The position numbers were made by a program, and so were the translations under genes. A model generated the notes under the pieces. It worked only from the letters and a program-made list of their open reading frames with translations, was not told where the DNA came from and searched no databases. A stretch of 64,000 nucleotides of DNA, from assembly GCA_047967505.1 (NCBI GenBank), contig CM106539.1, one strand, 5' to 3'. Positions 22,601 through 34,600 of the stretch are shown one piece after another (the first letter of the stretch is position 1; the number at the start of each line of letters is the position of its first letter). This DNA is from Dipteris shenzhenensis. Its lineage: Eukaryota; Polypodiophyta; Polypodiopsida; Gleicheniales.

Positions 22601-25600
22601 CATCCAAAAACTTCCTTTAGGTAGCTTCCTAGCTGTTTGGCTGGTTGTTCCAAGAGGGTGTTTAGATTGTAAAAGGTGCTGCTATTTTTTTCCTTGATGT
22701 ATGTATAGGCTCGACATTGTAAGAGCATGTGCTGCTTATTTTCTATCTCCCTTGTGGGGCAGATTTTGCAGATTCTTGTGTCTCTTGGGATTTTAGGTCT
22801 TGCCTAACTGCCCCTTTCGACCTCTTAACTTATGGGAGCTGGTGCAGGTTAATTTCCTGTTTGTAGAACTGCATTTTCGCCCCCGTGTCTTGCCGTATTT
22901 TCTGTTGTGTTATCTATGTGACCAAATTTCTGATTAATTCCCCCCATATCTTCTAGAATATCAGCAGCCTGTATGCCCATAACTCCCTCCATTCCCTCCC
23001 TTGCATGTACCATCTAGTGATCATTGTAGCCTCAATTGCTTTGCGTGGCATCTTGCTTGTATCCATCTTCTCAAGCTTCTTGAGGTAGAACATGTATTGG
23101 CACAATGCTTCCCTTTCGAGAGGTATCGTACCAGTCTCAGCCAGTAGAATGGGATAGGGTGTCTGTACCTTGGCCCCTACTTCTCCTATGAGAAAGTGTT
23201 TAACTAGAGCCTCAAAGGAGGATGGTTTCTGCATTTCCCTTGGATTTCTACTTCAGTCCTTTCTCTTTCAGTTCTTGCATGAGCTGCTTAGATTTTTCTT
23301 TACATGTTGCCAGTGAATCAAGTCTGACATGGTGGCATTGGAGATGGTTCCAAGCACCAAGAGACATTCAAAGCTGAGTTAGGATTGCTCCATCCCCATG
23401 GCTTTGTTTAAGAGATCTTGGAATTTTTACCCTACTATTGCATCCTATAACAGATTGCGTGTTACCAAGAGACCTTAGGAACCACCTCTTAGCACAACAT
23501 TTTTTGGTCTATCCATCTTCATCCACGTCCTTATACGTACAAAATCTCAATGTGTGAGTGGTTTAGGTCAAACTGTCGAGAAAGACATTAACCTCGGTTC
23601 TCAACACATGAACAGCGAACAAAAACAGAACCCTTTTTAGTATAGTACAATAGGTCAGTACAATAGGTCACTAAACTTGACAATGCCCGAACCCTCAAAA
23701 TAACACCTACACCCAATGCGTAAATGCATGGAATGAGCTGCATATTTTAATATTTGGGTGTTTCCTAAAAAAAGAACATGACGATTATACCAGTCTTCAA
23801 ATCCACGGTTAAAAATGTCAGGAGCTTCAGTTGTTCGGAGTTCCCTAGTTCTCTCTCACATGCAATTGCAGAGCTTTTCACACTTTATTACTTCCATTGC
23901 TGAATGTTAGCTTGTTTAGTAGCATTGCTATACATTCTCCTGGTTCCCTTTGCGTGATGAACAGAACACCTTTGAAATTTCATGCCAATTTCAAATACTT
24001 GCTCTAGGCGTTGCTAATTTTACTTTGTGGTGTTAGAAAATGGGTATGATGTCTAAGCCCTCAACAATAGGTGTTGTTGCTCTTCCAGTTTTTAATTCGC
24101 ATTTAGCCTTCTCTTGAGCAGTCCATTGTTTTTCCACACAAGATACGCTGGGTCATATCTTCTATCATCTAACTTTTGTTTGGAAGATGGGAAAGTTTTG
24201 CCTGTTTACCTACTCTATCATTATGGGAGACACATTGCCATCCTCACAAGCACTTAGGCAACGTTGATCTAATGCCGTTGCTAGAACCTGGTCCGTAGGC
24301 TTCTGCTTAAAAGATTGAAATGCTTGAACTGACCATAGATGTAAGTCCTGAGAACAATTAGCATATTAACAATCCATAGATTTGCACATCTAAATAGAAT
24401 GATTGCACAATGAACATACTGAAATCATGCATCGGGTGAAACATGACCCCAAGGTTACAAGCAATGCAGCTCTTGTTTGTAGGGGTTAAACTCGGTAGGT
24501 CTCTATATATTTAGTTGTATTAGTCAAACTCCTCTTTTTTTTTTTTCATGAAAAAGACTTCTATTAAGTATGAAAAAACCCGCGTGAGCAAGCTCAAAGC
24601 GGAAATACATAATGCTGTGCCTGAGGAAACCCCCCTAAAATAGGGAACAGAAAACTCAGAATGAGCTAGAAAGAAACCAAGGTTGAGGTTGAAAGTGCCA
24701 CCTCAACCGTGCTGTAGTCTCTAAGAAAAAGGGGGAACCCTTCCATTCTCTAAGGAATACAACCCTCCTAGCCGAGGCTGCCCGAGAAGAACCTTGCATG
24801 CTCACCCAACTAGCCATCAGTGTGTGAACGGTGTCAGCCCAAATACTGGCCAGGGTGTACGAGGGATGGACCTGAGATCCGTCTAAGGCCTCTGTGCATC
24901 TAGCCCTCCAAATATGCCAAGCATTGATGCTAGCCAGTATATCCCAAGCTGTATCCCCATCAACATGTGCTTGTCTATAGCAGGAGATAGGCACATTCTC
25001 AAGAGAGCAAGTCTCGACTAGGTGACGTCGAATTGATATGGCCCAAGAAGCATCGTGCCACTAATAGAAGATCTAAGGCCCTGATAGGGAGAGCCAAGCC
25101 ACTGATCCCCATGTCATCAAGAAACGAGAAGGAGCAAAAGTATTGAGGACCCTGGCAATTCCCATCCAAATGGCTCTCGCATGCTTATAATCCCATATAC
25201 AATGATGAATCGACTCATCAGTAGACGAGCACCTAGGACAAGTGGGGTCTTTCCCAAATCTAGACCTCCACTTGTTCACTACAATCCCTCCATGAATAAA
25301 AAGCCAAAAAAATAGAGTGACCTTTCTATTTCTTCAGGATCTTCCAAACCTCTGCCAGAAGACCCTCTGCAAATCAGCAGAAACCTGATAACTCTCCCAA
25401 TGAGGGGCCTTGGAAGGTCTCCAACCTCTACATTGATCTGGAACTTCCTAGCATTACTGATCGTGTAAGCAAAAAAAGGAAAGCTTTTCTGTTGGTTCCC
25501 TGCAACAATCCATTCCCACTTTCTTGGTCCCACTGAAGAAACTTTATCGGCACTCCTCCAAAGAGCCACAACCTCCAAGAACCCAAAAGAGAAAGACGTG

Positions 25601-28600
25601 GGCTCGGATCAATATGCCATGTAGAGTCCTTGCCCTGATCCAAAAAGCCTATGATCCTAACAGGCTGAAAAGGCAAGCCCAAAAGAATTTCCTCTGAGGA
25701 AATAACCAGCCTGCCACCTGCCTGTACATAAAAAACCAAGGCATCCTCATGTGCTCCAAAAAAGCTATAACCTGGAGAGGAATGCCTGTCCTCGAGAAAG
25801 CCCCCATCCACACGGAGCAAACAATGGGCCTGCCATTTGTATCCACCCAATCAAGGGGATCGGCTGCATCGATCTGAAGTATCCTCCCTGCACATCCTTT
25901 GAGGTGACTAATTGTTTGCTGTTGGCGAACTTTTGGAAGCCTCTTGAAAGCTTATCAAGAACCTACGGAGGTGGCAGGGCCTCGCTCCCACTTGGACCAC
26001 TGCATATAGTGAGACATACGAAGCTGCCTACCATGCTCATCAAGTATACTGTCATTCCACATAATCGGTTGCCTGTCATTCTCTTCAATAGAGGAGGGAG
26101 GAACTCTCCGAAGGGTACTTTTGAAGTTGGCCCAAGCCTTCAGAAACGCAACAGTAAGCGGGGAGGATGGAGACTTGAGGCGGGCTGAGGTGAAGATCCA
26201 TCTGGTGCTGTCCATCCAATCTCCCCTTGAGGAGGGGCTGCAAGCCTGAATACCGTGAATGAAGAAGTTTTTCCAAGGCTCATCCCCAGGCATAAGTCCT
26301 CTTACCACAAACTTGCAAATCAAGGCCCTGCATTGCAAGTGTGGATTTATGATGTTTAGTGTCACGAAATGATTTTGTAGTCGAGAATGTATTAGGCTAG
26401 CATGATCAAATGTAATAATTAGAAGGTAGGCTAGGTAGGTTTATATGGCTAAATGCCATATGGATAATGTATTGGATATGATAATTGATTAATATAAATG
26501 GAGCACTCACACATGTAGGTCCTAGGATAGGAATGGGTAGGAATGCATGGGTGCATTAATAAATGGTAGACATAAAGAGTCATAGGCTAAGGGTAGAATA
26601 ATGGGGTATGCCCAAGGGATGGATCCCAAGAGGCATGAGAGGTTGTGACCTCTCGTATGCATGGAGTGTGTGTATGGGGCATTATGCATTCATATGTGGT
26701 ATGTGGATTGCATGAGCATTCTAGTGGTGGTCAGTAGCAAAAGTACACTCACGTGGGCACTCCTTCCACCCCATTTGGAGGGCCAATACTTCTCAGTTTA
26801 TGCATCATTCTTCCACACATGTGCATCCTCCAACAGGTTCGTGACATTTAGAACCCCCTCTTGTGTGGGAAGCATCAAGGTGTCCCAAGCTACTTTGGCA
26901 ATAGTGTCTGCAGTGCCATCTAGCCCGCTCCATATGAGGGTAACTCTACCATGTCGAAGTCCCCTCCTATGATCCATGAATTTGCAATGGGGGCCTAACA
27001 GAGCAACTCCTTCCAAAATAATACACGATCCCCTCTGTTATTAGGGGCGTAAAGGTTGAGGAGTCTTAACCTTGTGACCCCCAATCAAAAGAAGAACCCA
27101 GTGGGCTCTAGAGCGTGAGATCACACCATGTCTGACAACCAAGGGGAGAAAAGAATCTGAAACTGAAATACAAGTACCTCCTCTAGTACTAAAGGCACCT
27201 CCATAGGGTCAAAGCCTAGAGAGAAGGCACCAAAGAAAAGCTTCCTTATCCTCCTCCATAGGGTCAAAGCCTAGAGAGAAGGCACCAAAGAAAATCTTCT
27301 TCTGTCTCAGGTATAGAAAACGGGGCCGGGAGCACGATGCTCGCATCCTATGGAGAGTCAAATACAACCTAGAAAAAACCTCGTCCCAAAAGGCGAACAT
27401 CTTTAAATCGAGGGGTGAGAGGTCTGGGGGAAGCGCCACAAGCATCCAGTCTCTAGATTGTGACCTGGAAGGGTGAGACCCATAGATGCGCGTGATCAAA
27501 GTGGTCGAGCATTCAAGCTCTACATCCTTCTTGAGCTGTTGCAACTCATCTTTTGAGAATGTGATAGTTTTCGTGGCCGGTGGAGGCGGAGAAGGATTGG
27601 TTGAGGGAGGATCCATCACCAATCGAGGTGAGAAGGCCGACTCGAATAGAAGAAAGCTCCGTCCATTCCTAGAAAAGCTATGGGAAGGAGAAAGGCAAAG
27701 AGGGGCAGGAAGAGGAGAGAGGAGGAGAAGGGGTCAGAGGAGGAAATAGGCAGGAAGGGGGGAGAAGCAGGTTGCAAGGGCGGGGGAGAGGGTAGGAAGA
27801 CGGAAAGGCGGAAAGAAGAGAGGTGAGTGGACGTGGGCTGAGGCGAGGGAGAAGGGGGAGAGGAAGAAAGGCGAGGGGAGGCGGGCTGAGGGCGTGGGAA
27901 GAGGGGGCTATAGGGCGGGGGAGGGGGGCAGGTAGGCAGGCTGAGGGAGGGAGGGGGTAGGCAGAGAGGGAGGGGAGGGGAAGGGCTGAGGAGAGGGAGG
28001 GGAAGGGAAGGGAAGGGCTGAGGGAGAGGGAGAGGAGAGGGCTGGGCTGAAGCGTAGAGAGGGGAAGGGAGCAACGTGGAGCGGGGAGCAGCAGCAGCGT
28101 CAAGATGTTCTCTTTCAGCTCCTTTGTTTAGTCAAACTCTGAAGAGTTAGGGTCTCATAAAGTTGTAGGCCTTGTATTTGGAATAAAATGTATAAATATT
28201 CTAGGATTGGGCAACCAATCTAGTGAGTGGGCGCTGCTCGGGCCGCCCCGTGTCGTCTTTGCGTGATTTCTTGTTACTGATCATGATGATGATGTATTTA
28301 AAATTTATGGTCATTAATGTGGTAATTATGTGATTGAATGCTTCGATCCGGTCGAGGAGGAGAGTCAGGTCACATCACTATTCATCAGGTTTCCTGGTCT
28401 TCCTCAGGTTTACTATCGACTTCTTGCTACTATCGGAGCCACTTTCGGAGTGGTCATTGAGATTCCCCCCCTTCCTGGCATGCCTTCTTCCTCGGCAGAG
28501 GCAGTCAGAGCGGACGGGGTGCCTCGAGTTAGGGTCATTGTCTCTGACCCTAACATCTCAGATGACCACATCATGATTCAGCGTCCAGATGGCTCTCTCT

Positions 28601-31600
28601 TTTGATAGAGAATCGAGATTGCAGGTAGACAGGATCAGTGCAGGATTTGCAGGACCCTTGGGCACTTTCCCCAAGAGGTCTTCTGCTGCGGCTCCTTCAC
28701 GTACTACCCCGTCTGCACCTCCCCTACGGCTTGTACCACGCACTCTAGGACATCTAGGAGGAGCAGGGTGCCCTGCTTCGCGCACCCCAGGACCACCAGG
28801 GACAGCAGGGCGCCCAAAGCCTGCAGCCCTCCCAATACCACGTTGGAGAGCGGTCAGAGTGGCTCCTTTATCTCCGGAGGAGACCCTTGATCCAATTCAG
28901 ATAGATGCCATCCAGACTCCAGAGGGGGATACTGTTGCAGCCCCAGATACTACAGTTCCACATCAGGAGAGGACTTCAGATGCACCAGCCCCAATCATTT
29001 CCATTTCTGATCACGAGGGGGCTACCAATGCTTCTCCCCCTCAGATTGTTCATGCCACAGCTGAGGGAGTGTTTGCACAGATGAAGACTACAGATCCTTC
29101 TTCAGCCCAACCACAGGCCTCCTTAGCTCTTAGCTTCAGATCTGCTGATAGAGGCCTGGCAGGTCCTTCTCCTCCTTCCTCCACGAGTGCAGGTCTTCTT
29201 CGCACTCCTCGGCCAGACTTGCTTCTCAGGAACTCTTTTGCGACACTGGCTGATTCGGCGACTTTCATGGATGATGAGGAGTTTGTACCAACACAGAGTT
29301 CAGGACTGCACTTTCAGCCCTTCACAAGGGCAAGTGCCCAAGTTCGGATGGCCTTACCCCCTCTTTTTTCATTGCATTCTAGGATATGATTGGAGACTAC
29401 ATTACTTCAGCCCTGCAGGGTATTTGGGACTCTGGTGATATGCTCGGGTCACTTACAGAAGGTCTCATCCACCTTATTCCGAAAGGAGGTTGCAGAAATG
29501 TAGTGTCCCAATGGAGGCCTATCACACTTCTAGGGACTTGTTACAAAATTCTGGCCAAGGCAATTAGCCTCCGATTGCAGCCCCTTCTCCCAGATCTTAT
29601 TCATGACACTCAGACGGGATTTGTGCATGGTAGAAGCATTTTTTATAACATTTTCTCTTTCTGGGAAGCCTCAGAGTGGGCCATGCAGAGCGGCCAGAAT
29701 CTAGCCATTCTACTTTTGGATTTTAAGAAAGCTTATGACAGAGTAGATTGGGGTTTTCTGGAGGGCACCCTTCTACATTTTGGCTTTACTGATGCTTGGA
29801 TCAGAGGTGTTTTCTCCTATCAGCCCACAGCCGGGTACTTATTGGTGGGGTACGGGATGAGAGATTTGAGATTTCCAGATCAGTCCGTTAGGGATGCCCC
29901 CGTGCTCCTTTCCTTTTTTTGTTCGTGGCCAAAGCTATGAGTATCTATGTTAGATCTCAAGCTGACATCTTTGGGTTGAGACTTCCCATTATAAGGGAAG
30001 AGGAGTTACTTGACAGTGAGTTGGCAGATGACACAGCAGTTTACTTGGATGCCACTCCACAGACACTCACTTTTTTCAAGACAGCATTGGATTTATTTTG
30101 CTTGGCGGCGGGGGCGCAGATAAATTGGTATAAATCCAATGGTTTTTGGATCAGTGATGAGGACACTCCAGTTTGGGGGCTTGACATAGGATTCACTTGG
30201 GTTCAAAGGGGTGTGCCTAACAGGTATTTGGGCTGCCAGGTCAGCTTGGATATTTCTCCACGCAGCAGTTTGCTCCCGTGTTGGAGAGCATCAGGAGGAA
30301 GCTTCTTTTTTGGAGCTCAGCCAAGCTGGATCTTGCCTCTAGAGTTGTGGTGGTTAACCAAGTTCTCTTGGCCACGGCATGGTTTATTTGTTCTTGCTGG
30401 TGCTATTCTAGGGACTGCATCACTCAGCTCAGGAGACCCGATCAGAAATTTTCTTTGGAGTAGGCTTGATGGCACAGCAGATACCTTAGCCAGGGTGGCT
30501 TGGGAGACCCTCATCCTCCCTACACAGGAAGGGAGTCTCAATATTATTGATCCAGATTTACAGTGCAAAGCTCTACTATGCAAGATGGTGGTGCGGGGAC
30601 TTATGCCAGGGCAGGAACCGCGGAAGGCCTTTCTTATTAGCAACATACAGAGGTGCACACCTTCTTCATGAGGAGACTGGATGAGCAGTATTAGGTGGAT
30701 CTTCACCACAACACACCTCAGATCACCTTCGTCCCCTCTCATGGTTGCCATTCTGAAAGCATGGGCCAGTTTCAGGAGCACTCTTCGGAGGATTCCTCCT
30801 TCCTCTCGTGAAGAGATTGATAGGCAACCTATCATGTGGAATGACAGTATTTTAGATGATCATGGCAGAACACTTGGTGCCTCACTCTACATGCAGTGGT
30901 CCAGGTGGGAGAGGGGACCTGCATCATCTTTGGGGTCTTGGAAAGCTTTCCGCAAGCTTCTAGAGGAGACCAAGTCTCAGTTGACAGGACATCTCAGAGG
31001 GAGTGTAGGGAGGATCTTGCAGATTGAGGCAGCCCTTCCAGAGGAGTGGGTAGACACAGATGATATGCCACTCACTTGCTCCACTTGGGCAGGTACTTTT
31101 ACGAGAGGCGGTGTTCCGCTTCAGGTTTTGGCCTTTCGAGATGCATAGGAGGATGCTTTAGTTTTTACTGTGCAGGATGGTGGCAGATTGCTCAAATCCA
31201 CAAAGGACATCTTGCTTGAGTCTGCTTTTCAGCCTATCAAGGTTGTAGGTCTTTTGATGTAGAGATCAGATTCAGAGTGGTTCGTCGACCCAGACCCCCG
31301 GCTACTCTCCACCGGGTCTTGGAGGCTTTGGCTCTACGGGGGAGTTCCCATTATGTATTTGCAGTGGGACCCTAGAGAGTGGGAGTGGATTGACGAAGGA
31401 CATCGAGAGAAGAGCATCCCCTTCTTTTGTTACACGGTCAGTAATGCCAGGAGATTTCAGTCCAGTAGTAGAGGTTGGAGACCTTCCAGAGTTCCTCATT
31501 GGGAGACATTTGATATCACTGCGGATCTGCAGAGGTGCTTCTGGAGGAGACTCTGGAAATCCCACAGGAATAGAAAGATCACTCTATTCTTTTGGCTTTC

Positions 31601-34600
31601 TATCCATGGTGGGATTGCAGTGAACCTTTGGAGATCTAGGTTTGGAGCCGACCCTACTTGCCCTCGTTGCCTCTCTACTTCGGAGACTACTCAGCATTGT
31701 TTATGGGATTGCAGACAGGCGAGGATGATTTGGATGGGGGTAGCCAGGATTTTCAGTCTTTTTGTCCACTCCCCATTCTTTATGACATGGGGCTTTGTGG
31801 CTTGGCTTTCTCTTATAGGGCCTTAGGTATTTTATGAGAGACTTGACTCCTCTCGAGCCATTTTGGTTCGACGTCATTAGATTGAGTCTTGTTCGTTGGA
31901 TGTGGTACCACACCTTCCTTTTACAGATGTACATGCCTCTGTGGATACTTCTTGGGAGATTTTAGCGAGCATAGCATCCTGGCATATCTGGAGAGCCGGA
32001 TGCACAGAGGCTATGGAGGGTACTCAGGTTCATCCCTCGCACACTTTGGCTAGTATCTGGACAGACACCGTACATACTTTGATGGCCGTTTGGATGAGTA
32101 TGTAGGGAGACTCCCGTGCAGCCTCAGCTAGGAGGGCTTCTTTTTTCAGGGAATGGAAGGATTCTCCTTTCTTCTCTGAGACTTCTACAGGGTTGAGAAT
32201 AAACTGAATATTGATTGGGCTTATGCGAATTCACACAACTCAAACTTAAGTATCAAAGCCTTAGGTTGACGTTCCATAATCAACTTCAATGTCCTTGAAG
32301 ATTGATTCGTTTTAGGTCAGCCTAGAGGATTGTGGTGTGATTGTTTGCTTGAGATAGCCAATGTCTGTGTAGTGGCCAAGACTCGTAGTAGTCAAAGTGC
32401 ATAAAGAGTGTTTCCCAAAGGATTGCTCCGCAAAAACTATTCCACTAGGGGTTCAAAGGAAGGTAGTGCTTGTGCAACAAAAAACAGCCCCTACAAATTC
32501 TCAGTAGAAAGCCAAAAAGGTATTAGTGGGGTGATAGGGAAGATGTAGGATGAAGCGTGACAAAAGAGTGCCTACAATCTCTTCAAGGCGTTCTGAAGTC
32601 ATGTCATTGAGGGGATGGATGAGGTCATGTGTAGTATTTACATAGTCTAACTACAACCAATCGCACTACAGCTACACACACACACACACACACATATATT
32701 GCCTTCAACAACCCCCTCCTCCAAATCCTTCTTATTTTCTCAATTCTTTCAACCATTGATGTGATTCTACTAATTATTCTCTGCATAATCATGCTCTCAA
32801 TAAACCAAAGAGCAATGGCCATGAGCATTCATGCTCTATTTGTTGTTGGAATATAAAATAAATCTGATATGCCACTTGTTTGCAGGAGGGAAAAATCTGT
32901 GAAGCGATTGAGGATGCTGGGTTTGAAGCACATATCATACTAGAAGATTGTACTCAAGAAACAAAGATGATATGCCGCTTGCGTATCAAGGGCATGACTT
33001 GCACGTCCTGTTCAAGCTCGATCGAGGCTAATCTGAATAAGCTTCCTGGTGTCAAGAAAGCCGTGATTGCTTTAGCAACAGAAGAGGCAGAAATACATTA
33101 TGACACTAACTTGGTTAACTACAAGCAGCTCATTGATTGTGTTGAGGATACAGGGTTTGAGGCTGAGCTTATAACTGCAGGTGAGGAGAGAAATAAGGTC
33201 ACTCTGAAGGTGGAGGGTGCCCACTCTGTTGAACACATAAAGTTGATTGAGATATCACTTCAAGCATTACCTGGAGTGAAATCAGTAGATATGGATGTAC
33301 TGGGTGAGAAGGTAATTGTATCATATGATCCTGATCAGACAGGTCCAAGGTACTTTATAGAGGTTATTGAACTCACAGGATCTCCCCTGCACCATTTCAA
33401 AGCAAGTCTATATACAAATCCAGGATTTGGAGGACCTGATAGAAGTGAGGAAATCACGCGATACAAAAAATCATTTCTTTGGAGCTGCATCTTTACTGTT
33501 CCTGTTTTTCTTCTCTCCATGGTTTTTATGTACATTCCAGTTATCAAAGGTGGCCTCGATAAAAAAGTTGTAAACATGCTTACAGTTGGACAACTTTTAC
33601 GCTGGATTTTTTCTACTCCTGTACAGTTTATTTTTGGGAGGCAGTTTTATGTGGGGGCGTACAAGGCGCTTCGCCATTGTTCTGCCAATATGGATGTCCT
33701 AGTGGCTCTTGGCACTAATGCAGCTTATTTTTACTCTGTTTATATAAATCTGCGTGCTGCAACATCTGTAAGCTTCATGGGAACAGATTTTTTTGAGACA
33801 AGTGCCATGCTCATCTCATTCATTCTCCTAGGGAAGCTCCTAGAGGTTTTGGCCAAGGGTAAAACATCAGAGGCTATTGCCAAGCTGATGGAACTTGCTC
33901 CGGATACTGCCACTTTACTCACTGTAGATGAGAATGGCAATGTCACCTCTGAATGCGAGATCAGGACACAACTAATTCAGCGTAATGACATTATAAAGGT
34001 TTTACCAGGATCAAAGGTGCCAACAGATGGGTTAGTTGTTTGGGGCCAAAGCCATGTTAATGAAAGCATGATTACAGGAGAAGCTCGGCCTGTGGCCATG
34101 AAAGCAGGTGATAGAGTAATTGGTGGAACAATGAATCAAAGTGGTGTTTTACATATCAAGGCCACACATGTAGGGTCAGAAACAGCATTGTCACAGATTG
34201 TGCGACTGGTAGAAGCTGCACAAATGGCAAAGGCGCCGGTGCAGAAATTGGCTGATGTCATCTCTAGATATTTTGTGCCCATTGTGAGTTTGCTTTTTTG
34301 GATTCCATGTTTTCATATTGTGTTGTGAAGTGAGAATCGCAGTGCTTTGTGTGATTGTTTCCTGTAACAGAGAGGTTTAATATCTTGTTTGTTCTGTTTT
34401 CAAGGTGGTTATTATTGCTGCTACCACATGGTTAGGGTGGTTTGCTGCAGGGAAAAGGGGATCTTACCCAAAGTCTTGGGTTCCTCGATCCATGGATGAG
34501 TTTGAGCTGGCTCTTCAGTTTGGTATCTCTGTGTTGGTTATTGCGTGTCCTTGTGCTTTGGGTTTAGCCACTCCAACGGCGGTTATGGTGGCAACTGGGA

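Larger units (their letters stand above)
24532..28127 (-). mobile_element. L1-type LINE with internal deletions, 3.6 kb
   Basis: Minus strand, bounded by a 12-bp target-site duplication. The poly(A) tail appears as a T run at about 24533-24547. Parts 5' to 3': purine-rich 5' UTR (28127-27620), ORF1 N-terminus (27622-27209), part of the endonuclease (27190-27020), then a jump to the RT thumb (27000-26850), a solo LTR insertion, ORF2 C-terminus and zf-RVT region, and 3' UTR. The RT catalytic core is gone. It can only have moved with enzymes from another element, or been deleted after insertion. Confidence 0.9.
28330..32205 (+). mobile_element. L1-type LINE on + strand, endonuclease deleted, 3' truncated
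   Basis: Plus strand. ORF1 part (28330-29340) joins directly to RT (29340 on), so the whole endonuclease has been deleted. RT to the C-terminal [13 protein letters not shown] region follows with stops and frameshifts. Homology to the LINE at 24532-28127 ends near 32200, before the 3' UTR and tail, so the 3' end is missing too. No target-site duplication was found. Opposite orientation to its close relative, with a 200-bp spacer. Confidence 0.88.
7172..32885 (+). other. HMA5: Intron 1 of the HMA5-like gene, 25.7 kb
   Basis: A phase-0 intron running from GTAAGG to TTTGCAG. The flanking codons join as Val-Asp | Glu-Gly, which restores the first metal-binding domain and its following EDAGFEA segment, so the join is well supported. 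The intron is almost entirely made of retrotransposon pieces, which are annotated separately. No second host gene was found in it. Confidence 0.9.

Noticed and set aside
32625-32828. Short frames over the (AC)n array
   Set aside because: Microsatellite-driven, intronic, no domain.
34284-34328. Exon 2 read through to the stop at 34328
   Set aside because: A GT donor at 34284 and an acceptor at 34404 restore helix 5. The read-through tail is not family-like.
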